A stretch of DNA of 64,000 nucleotides from positions 1-64,000 of the forward strand of contig CAZDSF010000002.1 of assembly GCA_964508025.1 (NCBI GenBank), written 5' to 3'. The notes below the pieces were generated by a model. That model had not been told where the DNA came from, searched no databases, and saw only the letters and a program-made list of their open reading frames with translations. Shown here piece after piece: positions 34,598 through 42,460 of the stretch. The stretch comes from JAAZNO01 sp964508025. GTDB lineage: Bacteria; Chloroflexota; Anaerolineae; B4-G1; SLSP01. A program made the position numbers and the translations under genes. Position 1 is the first letter of the stretch, and every line of letters begins with the position of its first letter.

Positions 34598-35989
34598 TTA
34601 AATTTGGCGCGGCGTTGTGGTTTCTGCCTGCCAGGGTTCGTCATCCCAATCGCTTTGGGGGAGATTCAACGTCGCTCTTTGAGCGTAAGCAGCGCGAATG
34701 TCGGCAGCCATGAAGACCGAGCCAGTAACCAGGATCCCTAGATCAGTCTGCTTGCGGTCACATGCCTGCTCCAGCGCACGCTGCGGATTGATGGCGATTT
34801 CCGCGCCCCGTCCCAAGTCGGCGCATAGATCGGCCAGCTGATAGGGAGTGACGGCGCGCGGATGGTAAGAACGGGTAACAATCACATGCTCGCTGATGGG
34901 CAGCAATGCCTTCAGCATCCCGTTGAGGTCCTTGTCGCTGGAAGCGCCGAAGATGAGCACCCAGCGCTTGCCGGGGAACCATTCCCCCAGGGATTGGACG
35001 AGCATTTGCGCGGAGTAGGCATTATGCGCGCAATCCACTATCAGCAGCGGCTCTCGATGCAATACCTCCATGCGTCCGGGCCAAACGGTTTGCGCGAGTC
35101 CTTGTCGCACGGCTTCGGCGGTAAATTGCGTCATGCCGTGATCGCGCGCTACTGCCGCCGCGGCGACTGCAACGCTCGCATTTTCCCGCTGAAATACGCC
35201 GATGAGCGGCAATTCGTAATCGCCTTCCAGTGCATCGGAGAGATCGCGCTGCTGCAAGCTGAGCCGTTGTCGGTGCGGCGAGTGTTCGCGCGCTTCACAA
35301 ACCCAGGCGCGTTCGACCAGCGTGAGCGGCGCGTTGCGCGTTGCGGCGATGCGTTCGAAGACTTCGCGGGCTTCCGGTTGTTGTGGCGCAACCACTACGG
35401 GAACGCCGGGTTTGATAATGCCGGCTTTCTCGCCGGCGATAGCTGCCAGCGTGTCGCCCAGCAGATATGTGTGATCCAGGCTGATGGAGGTGATGACGCT
35501 GACCACAGGCGTGATGACGTTTGTAGCGTCTAGCCGCCCACCCAGACCCACTTCGATTACGGCAAGGTCTACGTTCTGGCGCGCAAAGTAGAGGAAGGCG
35601 AGCGCCGTCGTTACCTCGAAAATGGTCAGATCGGGATGGGCTTCGATGAGCGGATGCAGCTCGGTCAGCAGCGCCGCCATCTCGGCGCGCGAAATCGGTT
35701 CGCCGTTTATCTGCATCCGTTCGCGGTAAGTGTGCAGGTGCGGCGAGGTATACAGCCCCGTTTTCAGCCCGGCGGCGACGCCAATGGACGCCAGCATTGC
35801 CGATACAGAGCCTTTGCCTTTAGTGCCGGCGACATGCAATTTGGGATAAGCTGTGTGTGGATCGCCCAACCGCGCCAGAAACTCAACGACGCGCTCCAGG
35901 CGGAACTCCTCTGGGGTGTACCGCTCGATGCGCCGCTTTTCGTAATCCACCAGGCCATACAGATACCTGAGTGCTTCGTGATAGTTCAT
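34598..35989 (-). CDS. folC: Bifunctional folylpolyglutamate / dihydrofolate synthase
   Basis: FolC adds glutamate to dihydropteroate and to folates. The 463-aa Mur-ligase-like protein has the ATP loop GTKGKGSVSAM, the omega-loop region TSPHLHTYRERMQING, the KPGVPVV segment, SLDHTYLLGDT and the C-terminal ligase domain beginning near VDCAHNAYS. The start is the ATG at 35989, directly before NYHEALRYLYGL; the earlier in-frame ATGs give a hydrophobic extension not expected in the family. It is co-oriented with lon downstream and tsaD upstream. Confidence 0.93.
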   Translation of the reverse strand: MNYHEALRYLYGLVDYEKRRIERYTPEEFRLERVVEFLARLGDPHTAYPKLHVAGTKGKGSVSAMLASIGVAAGLKTGLYTSPHLHTYRERMQINGEPISRAEMAALLTELHPLIEAHPDLTIFEVTTALAFLYFARQNVDLAVIEVGLGGRLDATNVITPVVSVITSISLDHTYLLGDTLAAIAGEKAGIIKPGVPVVVAPQQPEAREVFERIAATRNAPLTLVERAWVCEAREHSPHRQRLSLQQRDLSDALEGDYELPLIGVFQRENASVAVAAAAVARDHGMTQFTAEAVRQGLAQTVWPGRMEVLHREPLLIVDCAHNAYSAQMLVQSLGEWFPGKRWVLIFGASSDKDLNGMLKALLPISEHVIVTRSYHPRAVTPYQLADLCADLGRGAEIAINPQRALEQACDRKQTDLGILVTGSVFMAADIRAAYAQRATLNLPQSDWDDEPWQAETTTPRQI

Positions 35990-36077
35990 AGCCGGTCCCA
36001 TTCCAAGCATAAATAATGGAGCCGGAAGCCCGGCTCCGAAGCGCATTGTACCCGGTTTTAGGGCTTTGGCAAGCGCA

Positions 36078-37100
36078 TTATGCCAGGCGGGCGTTAGGGG
36101 CGATATCGAGATCCCATGCGGCGCGGACGCCGGTTTGGTAGCGGTAAGCGCCGGCGGCGGCGATCATCGCGGCATTGTCGGTACAGAGGATGGGCGGCAG
36201 CGCGTAGACCGGGACGGCTACGCGCCCGCGCATGGCGGTGCGCAATGCGGTGTTGGCGGAAACGCCGCCCGAAAGCAGGACGCAGGCAACGCTCAACTCA
36301 CGCGCCGCCTGAGCGGTCTTCAATGCCAGCACCTCGACCACCGCCGCCTGGAAGGAAGCGGCCATGTCGGCGGTCAGGCGCAGTGGGCGCGGCCCGTTGT
36401 AACGGCTCAGGGTGCGGAGCACTTCTGTCTTCACGCCGCTGAAGCTGAAGTCGAAAGTGCCCGGAAGCCAGGCGCGCGGGAAATTGAAGGCGCGTGGATT
36501 GCCCTGCTGGGCAGCCTTTTCGATGGCCGGACCGCCGGGATACCCCAGATCTAACATGCGCGCTACTTTGTCGAATGCTTCTCCGGCGGCATCGTCGAGG
36601 GTGCTGCCGACAACCTCGTAATGCCCATGATCGCGCATGAGTACCATTTCGGTGTGCCCTCCAGAAACGATGAGCGCCAGCAGGGGAAAGGGCGGTCCGG
36701 CGCTTGCCATCGGCGCGGAGGTGTCAACCTTAAGCCAGTGAGCGTAGAGATGCCCCTCCAGGTGATTGACGGGTACCAGCGGCAGGTTACGTCCCAAGGC
36801 CACGCCCTTGGCGAAATTCAAACCCACCAGCAGTGCGCCGGGCAATCCCGGCCCGTAAGTGGCGGCAACTGCGTCGAGATCTTGCCAGCCGACGTGCGCC
36901 TGTTGTAGTGCCCGGTCCACAACCGATGCAATGGCTTCAATGTGGGCGCGCGCGGCCATTTCGGGAAAGACGCCGCCGTAGGGCGCGTGTAGTTCGATCT
37001 GCGACGCGATTACATTCGAGAGAATGATGCGCCCATCCTCCACCACTGCCGCGGCGGTCTCGTCGCATGAGGTTTCGATGCCCAGAATTCGTAAGGTCAT
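36078..37100 (-). CDS. tsaD: tRNA N6-threonylcarbamoyladenosine synthesis protein TsaD
   Basis: TsaD transfers the threonylcarbamoyl group to A37 of ANN-decoding tRNAs with TsaB and TsaE. The 340-aa protein shows ILGIETSCDETAAAVV, the metal-binding region YGGVFPEMAARAHIEAI, NHLEGHLYAHW, IVSGGHTEM and the ATP site LSGGVSANTALR. The ATG at 37100 sits just before TLRILGIETS; the longer frame overlaps the upstream peptidase gene. TsaB and TsaE are not in the window. Confidence 0.95.
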   Translation of the reverse strand: MTLRILGIETSCDETAAAVVEDGRIILSNVIASQIELHAPYGGVFPEMAARAHIEAIASVVDRALQQAHVGWQDLDAVAATYGPGLPGALLVGLNFAKGVALGRNLPLVPVNHLEGHLYAHWLKVDTSAPMASAGPPFPLLALIVSGGHTEMVLMRDHGHYEVVGSTLDDAAGEAFDKVARMLDLGYPGGPAIEKAAQQGNPRAFNFPRAWLPGTFDFSFSGVKTEVLRTLSRYNGPRPLRLTADMAASFQAAVVEVLALKTAQAARELSVACVLLSGGVSANTALRTAMRGRVAVPVYALPPILCTDNAAMIAAAGAYRYQTGVRAAWDLDIAPNARLA

Positions 37101-37132
37101 AATCCTACCATCGCACTGTGCAACACGGAATT

Positions 37133-38353
37133 TCAGCCCATCGGGACGACGAGGTCGTATGGAAATTCGGTGAGGTTGTGCACGGCGCCCGCTTCGTCTA
37201 TCCACAACACATCCTCGATGCGGCAGCCCATGCCCTCATCGGGGTAATACAGCCCCGGCTCGATGGTGAAGACGTGTCCCGGTTCTAGCAACGTGGTCTC
37301 GCGGAAGAAAGGCTCTTCGTGAACATCCAGTCCCAGTCCGTGCCCCAACGTGTGCACATAGCCCGACTGCGTCTCCGGCAGTTTTTCAATGGTGGGATGC
37401 CCGCGCTCGTGATAGAACCTGCACGTCAGCTCCTGGTAACGCTTGGCGCGCTCGCCCACCGCAATCTCGGCGATGACGGCTTCCATGCAGGCGCGCGTGT
37501 CATCATAAAGCCGCTGTACGGCTGCGGGCGCGTAACCCAGGCAGAAGGTGCGGGTCATATCGAAGAAATAGCCGCCGCCAGCCTCGCAGGGGAAAATATC
37601 AAAAACAATGCTCTCGCCCAGACGCATCGGCGCGGTTGCCGTACCCTTGCTGTGCGGTATGCCCGCATCCCGTCCGGTGGAGAAGATGAAACCTTCGGGA
37701 TCTTCCAATCCTTGCAGCGCCACCTGGCGCCGAATGAAAGCGTGCACATCCCCCACGGTAAGCGCCTGCCCATCGGCTTGCCGCAGGATCTCGTCGGCGC
37801 CGACAGCGTGTGTTTGCAGAAAGGCGACCGTAGCGCGCACCACCGCTGCCGTGCGTCGCCCCGCCTCGCGGATACGCGCGACTTCAGCAGGCGATTTGGC
37901 GGCCCGCGCCTCACTCAACAGATTGCGCCCATATTCTCCAACAACGGTGATGTCGGCGTAAGTTTCGTCCAGCGCGCGGAGCAGTTGATAGGCGCGCCCC
38001 TGATCTTCCATGCCATAGAAGCCGATCCGCCCGCGCACGTTCAGATCGTCGAAGATGCGCTTGAGGAAAGCGGTCCTGGCTGCTAATGCATCCCCGCCGT
38101 GGGCTTGCAACAGCTGGTGATAGTTGTATTTTGTTTCCAGGATGACGGGAACCCCCGCTGCCTGCGCCTCTTCGCGCTCCATCGGGCCGACAATCAACAC
38201 CGGCTCCGCGCCGCGTTTCTTGATCCAGAGCGCGCGCGAGATCGGCGCGCCGTTGAGGAGGTAAATCAGGGCGGGGTTGCCCCGCACCAGGCCGGAGACG
38301 ACGATGGCATCCAGGTTGCGTTCCGAGATCAGCCGATCGAGATCAGTTTTCAT
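37133..38353 (-). CDS. M24-family aminopeptidase (Xaa-Pro type)
   Basis: The 406-aa protein has an N-terminal creatinase-like domain (residues 1-150) and a C-terminal pita-bread domain. The five metal ligands are visible: D in VFDIFP, D in YFFDMTRTF, H in TLGHGLGLDVHE, E in FTIEPGLYY and E in CRIEDVLWI. It should remove N-terminal residues before proline from peptides with two metal ions. AAGGT lies about 12 nt before the ATG. Specificity within the family is not decided. Confidence 0.88.
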   Translation of the reverse strand: MKTDLDRLISERNLDAIVVSGLVRGNPALIYLLNGAPISRALWIKKRGAEPVLIVGPMEREEAQAAGVPVILETKYNYHQLLQAHGGDALAARTAFLKRIFDDLNVRGRIGFYGMEDQGRAYQLLRALDETYADITVVGEYGRNLLSEARAAKSPAEVARIREAGRRTAAVVRATVAFLQTHAVGADEILRQADGQALTVGDVHAFIRRQVALQGLEDPEGFIFSTGRDAGIPHSKGTATAPMRLGESIVFDIFPCEAGGGYFFDMTRTFCLGYAPAAVQRLYDDTRACMEAVIAEIAVGERAKRYQELTCRFYHERGHPTIEKLPETQSGYVHTLGHGLGLDVHEEPFFRETTLLEPGHVFTIEPGLYYPDEGMGCRIEDVLWIDEAGAVHNLTEFPYDLVVPMG

Positions 38354-38442
38354 CAGTCAATTACCTTTGCTTTGAAATAGGATGTCGGGCCGCGCGCAAA
38401 GCAGACGCTGCGCATTGTGCCATAGACCCGCCGAAAAGTCAA

Positions 38443-40095
38443 TCAGCGTTTGCGCAAGATCGAAATCATTACCCAGAACCCCAGGCCCAGGGCGATGGCG
38501 AAAGCCATACCGAGGATGATCTGCAAGAGCAGATTCCCCTGTGATACGGTCGGGATCATGATGGCGATGCCGACGATCATGCCGGCGACAATCAGACTGA
38601 GCGCCAGCCGTGTCGCCAGGCAGTCCAACCGGTCGAGGCTCTCTCGATCCAGCGTCAGGGGAATGGGTTCGCGTTCATCAATGCGCGTGAGCAAGCGTGA
38701 CGCGGCGCGCGGCAATTCCTCGAACAGATCGCTCCAGACGAGACTCTGGCGAAGCAATTTGTCCACAGTGCGGCGGTTGGGTAGCGCAGTTTTGGTGAGC
38801 AAACGCGCGGCTGAAGGGCGCGCAAACGCGAAGATGTCGAAGCCCGGATCGAGCCGCCGCCCGATCGTCTCCATCATGGAAACGACTTTCGCCAGCAGCC
38901 AGTAGTTCGCCGGCAAGCGTAGTCGGTGTCGGAAGACGATGGGCCGAATTTCGTGGATGACTTCGGCGGCTTTGATGTCGTTGAGCGGAATGCCATGATA
39001 CCGGCGCAGGAAGGTCTGGATCTCGCGGGCCAACAGGCGACGATTGACATCATTGGGCGCGGCGCCGATATGTATCAGCTGATCCACCACCCCTTCGGCG
39101 TCTAATTGCACGGCTACAGCGTAAAGCCGGATGAGGTTGGCGCGATCTTCATCGCTGAGGTAGCCCACCATGCCGAAATCCATGGCGCCGATGGCGCCGT
39201 TTTCCATTACCAGGAGATTGCCGGGATGTGGGTCAGCATGGAAGAAGCCATCTTCCAGAATCTCTTTCACCGACATGCGTGCGGCGTAGGTTGCCAGCCG
39301 ATGTCCATCGTGCCCGGCGGCCTGGAGCGCGGCGATATTATCAATTTTGACGCCGATGATGCGTTCCAGTACCAACACGCGCCGGGTGGTGTGCTCCCAA
39401 TACACTTTGGGGATGTAGATGCCGGTCTCGTGGGCAAAGTTGCGCCGGAAACGATCGGCGTTGTGTCCTTCGCGCAGGTAGTTGAGCTCCTGGCGCAGCG
39501 TCTCGGCGAAGTCGTCGGCGATGTCCTCGAGGTCATAGAAACGCCCCAGCGGCGTATGGTGCTGCGCGTAATGCGCCAGGTCCTTCAGAATGGTCAGGTC
39601 TACTTCGATGGTAGGGACGATGTGCGGGCGCTGCACTTTGATGACCACTTGTTGTCCATCGAGCAGGGTTGCCGCGTGGACCTGTCCCAACGAGGCTGCG
39701 GCCATTGGCTTGGGGTTGATCCACTTGAAATGGCGTTCTGGATCCGCCCCCAATTCATCGGCGAGAACTTGCCGAATCGTCTCCCAGGGCAGCGGTGGAA
39801 CTTTGTCTTGCAACCGCGTCAGCTCTGCGATGAAGTCTGGCGGCAGCAAATCGGGGCGGGTGCTCAACAGTTGTCCCAATTTGACAAAGGTGGGGCCGAG
39901 CTCTTCCAATGCCTGGCGGAAGTGTTCCGGCGGGGAATGGGCCTCAGCGCCGGGGCGTGGACGCGCTCGCAGCCACCGACGTTCGACGGGCAGCATGGCA
40001 ACGGCAGAGCCGAAGCCGTGTCGCACAAAGACGCTCAGGATGTGCTGATAGCGGCGCAGCTGTCCGATGCGTCGGGTCAAGGGCAGACCGATCAC
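38443..40095 (-). CDS. ABC1/AarF (UbiB) family atypical kinase
   Basis: The 550-aa protein has the hallmarks of the ABC1 family: the KxGQ motif (FVKLGQLLSTRPDLLP), the alanine-rich loop AAASLGQVHAA that replaces the glycine-rich loop, VIKVQRP with the ATP lysine, HADPHPGNLL and MDFGMVGYL. Two C-terminal membrane helices (about 500-520 and 525-546) anchor it. In other bacteria UbiB supports quinone synthesis or lipid handling. Here it lies downstream of a phasin-like operon. The start is GTG with AGGAAGG 4 nt upstream. Confidence 0.88.
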   Translation of the reverse strand: MIGLPLTRRIGQLRRYQHILSVFVRHGFGSAVAMLPVERRWLRARPRPGAEAHSPPEHFRQALEELGPTFVKLGQLLSTRPDLLPPDFIAELTRLQDKVPPLPWETIRQVLADELGADPERHFKWINPKPMAAASLGQVHAATLLDGQQVVIKVQRPHIVPTIEVDLTILKDLAHYAQHHTPLGRFYDLEDIADDFAETLRQELNYLREGHNADRFRRNFAHETGIYIPKVYWEHTTRRVLVLERIIGVKIDNIAALQAAGHDGHRLATYAARMSVKEILEDGFFHADPHPGNLLVMENGAIGAMDFGMVGYLSDEDRANLIRLYAVAVQLDAEGVVDQLIHIGAAPNDVNRRLLAREIQTFLRRYHGIPLNDIKAAEVIHEIRPIVFRHRLRLPANYWLLAKVVSMMETIGRRLDPGFDIFAFARPSAARLLTKTALPNRRTVDKLLRQSLVWSDLFEELPRAASRLLTRIDEREPIPLTLDRESLDRLDCLATRLALSLIVAGMIVGIAIMIPTVSQGNLLLQIILGMAFAIALGLGFWVMISILRKR

Positions 40096-40118
40096 GGCGC
40101 CTTCCTAATGATGTAGTG

Positions 40119-40157
40119 GTGTTTGGGGATGCGGGTTTGCACCCCATCCCCAAACAC
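40119..40157 (-). promoter_or_regulatory. 13-bp-stem hairpin just upstream of the ABC1 kinase ribosome-binding site
   Basis: Perfect arms 40119-40131 and 40145-40157 with a 13-nt loop. On the minus strand it lies between the 42-aa gene and the kinase start (40095) and lacks a T-run, so it could be an attenuator, a processing site or an mRNA-stability element. Confidence 0.6.
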
Positions 40158-40221
40158 GCTGCTGTATGTTCTGTCTAGTCGCAGCCAGATTTAGTATGAC
40201 TGCGACCCCTGGCGCGGATGT

Positions 40222-40350
40222 CTAGGCGGGCCAGATGAAGCCAATGTAAAGCAGGAGCAGCAGCAAGCTGATGACTAACAGGCTGCGCCAGAGGATTCCG
40301 CTGTTGGTTTGCGTGGTGTCGAATGTGGATTGAGTTGCTTCTGATTCCAT
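40222..40350 (-). CDS. Small single-helix membrane protein, 42 aa
   Basis: The open frame encodes 42 residues: a polar, threonine/glutamine-rich N-terminus of 20 residues and one very hydrophobic helix (about 24-41, LLVISLLLLLLYIGFIW). It lies 33 bp after the 94-aa gene on the same strand. No clear Shine-Dalgarno is visible, so translation may depend on coupling. The sharp division of polar head and leucine-rich helix argues that it is real; the function is unknown. Confidence 0.55.
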   Translation of the reverse strand: MESEATQSTFDTTQTNSGILWRSLLVISLLLLLLYIGFIWPA

Positions 40351-40383
40351 AGTTCTGTTGTTAATGTGGTGTTCTCTGCTATG

Positions 40384-40668
40384 TTATGATTTGGGCAGAT
40401 AGTGCAAGGCAGAGACGGCGTCTGAACCGAATACGGCTCTCAACGCGGGGAGCAGTTCTGCCAGCAGCGTTGCCCGTTCCTCAGCGCCAACGCCTTGCAA
40501 CAAGGCTTCCAGGTGATTTTGGATCACGGTTTTGAGAAATTGCACCCGTTCTGGCGGCGAAAGGGCAGCAATCATCTCCGGCAGCAAGGCGTCTATCAAC
40601 CGCAGTAATTCCTGCGGATCGGAACTTCGCAGATATTGCGCTGCGAGTCGCAACCCTAGATCGTTCAC
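40384..40668 (-). CDS. Small helical protein of the phasin-like operon
   Basis: This 94-aa protein is almost entirely helix-forming (LGLRLAAQYLRSSDPQELLRLIDALLPEMIAAL ... LLAELLPALRAVFG). I do not recognise a family. It starts with GTG only 3 nt after the stop of the phasin-like gene, so both are made from one message. The lack of charge clustering and of membrane segments suggests a soluble partner or adaptor. Confidence 0.65.
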   Translation of the reverse strand: MNDLGLRLAAQYLRSSDPQELLRLIDALLPEMIAALSPPERVQFLKTVIQNHLEALLQGVGAEERATLLAELLPALRAVFGSDAVSALHYLPKS

Positions 40669-40671
40669 CTG

Positions 40672-41001
40672 TTAGCCTGTTGTCTCGCCTTCTGGTTCTG
40701 CCGCCGGGGGTAGTTGTGCTTTCAAAGCTTCGATTTCAGCCTTCAGGGCTTCGACGCTGCTGCTGGTCGCCAGATGCATATCGGTGAGCGCCGTATCAAT
40801 CTCTTCGCGGATCATTTTTCGCAGCGCACCGCGTTCTTCTTCGCCGCGCTTGATCAGCTCTTCTGTGACCTGGACAACCTCATCGCGCGCAGCGTGTCCT
40901 TGTTTGACCAATTCCTCCGCTACCGCCCGCGCTTTCTCGCGGGTGAGCGCAAAAAGCCCGATACCCAAGAGCAAGGAACGTTCCAGTTGTTCTTTCAACA
41001 T
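40672..41001 (-). CDS. Phasin-like coiled-coil protein
   Basis: The protein (109 aa) resembles the short PhaF/PhaI-like 'polyhydroxyalkanoate synthesis regulator phasin' group: LGIGLFALTREKARAVAEELVKQGHAARDEVVQVTEELIKRGEEERG followed by a helical region and a proline-rich end. Such proteins coat polymer granules or act as membrane-associated coiled coils; in genomes lacking polymer synthase they are of unknown use. The ATG at 41001 has AGGAGG 6 nt upstream. It is often found next to ABC1 kinases, as here. Confidence 0.68.
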   Translation of the reverse strand: MLKEQLERSLLLGIGLFALTREKARAVAEELVKQGHAARDEVVQVTEELIKRGEEERGALRKMIREEIDTALTDMHLATSSSVEALKAEIEALKAQLPPAAEPEGETTG

Positions 41002-41093
41002 CACATACCTCCTGAGAGAATCTGGGTTTCAACGAAACATTTCAGTCACAGTGTCAAAGTGCAACGCCGTGCAGCCTCGGCGCAGTTGCCTTC

Positions 41094-41099
41094 ATTATA
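41094..41099 (-). promoter_or_regulatory. Possible -10 of the phasin-like operon
   Basis: TATAAT on the minus strand, 93 bp before the phasin-like start; no good -35 is seen, so the assignment is tentative. Confidence 0.4.
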
Positions 41100-41154
41100 C
41101 ACCGGAACACGATATACACAGAAGCGCGATGAGGCGCCTACCTGAAACATGAGA

Positions 41155-41889
41155 TCAATGCCCGGTGATACGATATTTGAACAATGTCCAGAGTACTGTC
41201 AGCCCATCTTTCCACGAGATCTTCTTGCCTTCTTCAAATTCACGTCCGGTGTAGGAGATCGGCACCTCGTAGATACGATACTTGCGCAGCAAAATCTGGG
41301 CGGTGATTTCAGGGTCGAAGCCCCAGCCTTTGGCTTTAAGCGACAGGGTTTCGGCAACCTCACGGGTGAAGACTTTGTAGCAGGTCTCCATATCGGTGAG
41401 GATGGTGTTGTAGAGCACATTGGTCACGAACGTGAGGAAACGGTTTCCCAGCATGTGCCAGAAGAACATCGCTTTGGTTGGCCCGCCGCGAAAACGTGAG
41501 CCATAAACCACTTTGGTGCGTTGCTCCAGGATAGGCAGCAGGAGCGCCGGATAATCACGGGGATCGTATTCCAGATCGGCATCCTGAATGAGCAGAATAT
41601 CGCCGGTGGCGTGCTGCAAACCGGTTTGGACGCCTGCGCCCTTGCCCTGGTTGATTTCGTGAAACACGATGGTGATATTGGGCGTTTGTCGTAGTGTGTT
41701 GAGGTAATCGCGCGTCCCATCGGTGGAGCCGTCATCCACGATGATGATTTCGCGCTCGAGGTGCACGAGCTCTTCGTGATCGGCTCCGCTCCAGACGGTG
41801 ATTGCCAGCGGGACGGCGCGCACTTTGGCAAGTAGCGTGGCGATGGTGTCAATCTCATTGTACACCGGAATGATGATGGATAGTTTCAT
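41155..41889 (-). CDS. GT2-family glycosyltransferase (dolichyl/polyprenyl-phosphate sugar type)
   Basis: The 244-aa protein begins with the GT-A fold of family 2 (MKLSIIIPVYNEIDTIATLL), has IIIVDDGSTDGT, the metal-binding DADLEYDP and the late acceptor-site segment KAKGWGFDPEI. It lacks membrane helices, like the short dolichol-phosphate mannose synthases, so it probably charges a polyprenyl phosphate with a sugar from a nucleotide donor. It is a single gene from its own promoter. Confidence 0.88.
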   Translation of the reverse strand: MKLSIIIPVYNEIDTIATLLAKVRAVPLAITVWSGADHEELVHLEREIIIVDDGSTDGTRDYLNTLRQTPNITIVFHEINQGKGAGVQTGLQHATGDILLIQDADLEYDPRDYPALLLPILEQRTKVVYGSRFRGGPTKAMFFWHMLGNRFLTFVTNVLYNTILTDMETCYKVFTREVAETLSLKAKGWGFDPEITAQILLRKYRIYEVPISYTGREFEEGKKISWKDGLTVLWTLFKYRITGH

Positions 41890-41937
41890 GATTCTTGTTC
41901 CCTATATCCTATGTGCCATATCTTCAGGTCTTTTGAG

Positions 41938-41965
41938 ATTATACTGTTGGCGGCAGAAGCCGCAA
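41938..41965 (-). promoter_or_regulatory. Promoter of the GT2 glycosyltransferase gene
   Basis: On the minus strand TTGCGG (41960-41965), 16 bp, TATAAT (41938-41943), about 50 bp before the start codon. Confidence 0.65.
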
Positions 41966-42053
41966 GTGTTATGTTCGCGCATGAGCGGCGCGTTGCTGTC
42001 TTGACCATTTTCTGGTTAGAAATTTTCGGATGAAAAACTCTAATCGCTCAAAC

Positions 42054-42082
42054 TTGATTTTTAGGGCAATATACGATATAAT
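42054..42082 (+). promoter_or_regulatory. Promoter of spoVS
   Basis: TTGATT (42054-42059), 17 bp, TATAAT (42077-42082); start codon 39 bp downstream. Confidence 0.8.
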
Positions 42083-42121
42083 GAATACGTCCGGTTGTGC
42101 ATCACAGTCTTGGAGGGAACC

Positions 42122-42409
42122 ATGAGCGTCATCAAAGTTGCTGCAAATTCCCGCTCTACCTCGGTAGCCGGAGCGATTGCGGGCGTCATTCGTGAACAGG
42201 GGCAGGTTCACGTCCAGGCGATTGGGGCTGGAGCCGTGAATCAGGCCGTTAAGGCTGTTGCCATTGCCAGGGGGTATCTGGAACTCGATGGGCTGAATAT
42301 TGTGTGTATTCCCTCATTTTCTGAGGTGTTCATTGATGGAAAGGAACGCACGGCTGTGCGTCTTGGCATTGTCGAAGCGCAACGGATTGAGGAGTTCAGT
42401 GAATTGTGA
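42122..42409 (+). CDS. spoVS: Stage V sporulation protein S (SpoVS)
   Basis: SpoVS is a small Alba-like protein first found through its effect on septation and spore coat in Bacillus, and widely conserved in non-sporulating bacteria. The 95-aa protein matches over its whole length: IKVAANSRSTSVAGAIAGVIRE, VQAIGAGAVNQAVKAVAIARGYL and a last basic part. A strong TTGGAGGG precedes the ATG, and it is a monocistron with its own promoter and terminator, which points to high expression. It probably binds nucleic acid. Confidence 0.95.
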   Translation: MSVIKVAANSRSTSVAGAIAGVIREQGQVHVQAIGAGAVNQAVKAVAIARGYLELDGLNIVCIPSFSEVFIDGKERTAVRLGIVEAQRIEEFSEL

Positions 42410-42427
42410 TTGCTCTTTGAAGCGCCG

Positions 42428-42460
42428 AACGCCCCACAGACACGTGGGGCGTTTTGTTTT
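42428..42460 (+). terminator. Rho-independent terminator of spoVS
   Basis: A 10-bp stem (42428-42437 with 42444-42453, loop AGACAC) followed by TTGTTTT; it ends at the stop of the converging polymerase-subunit gene. Confidence 0.9.

Noticed and set aside
39106..40116. 336-aa plus-strand open frame opposite the ABC1 kinase
   Set aside because: Antisense to conserved kinase motifs; no start signals.
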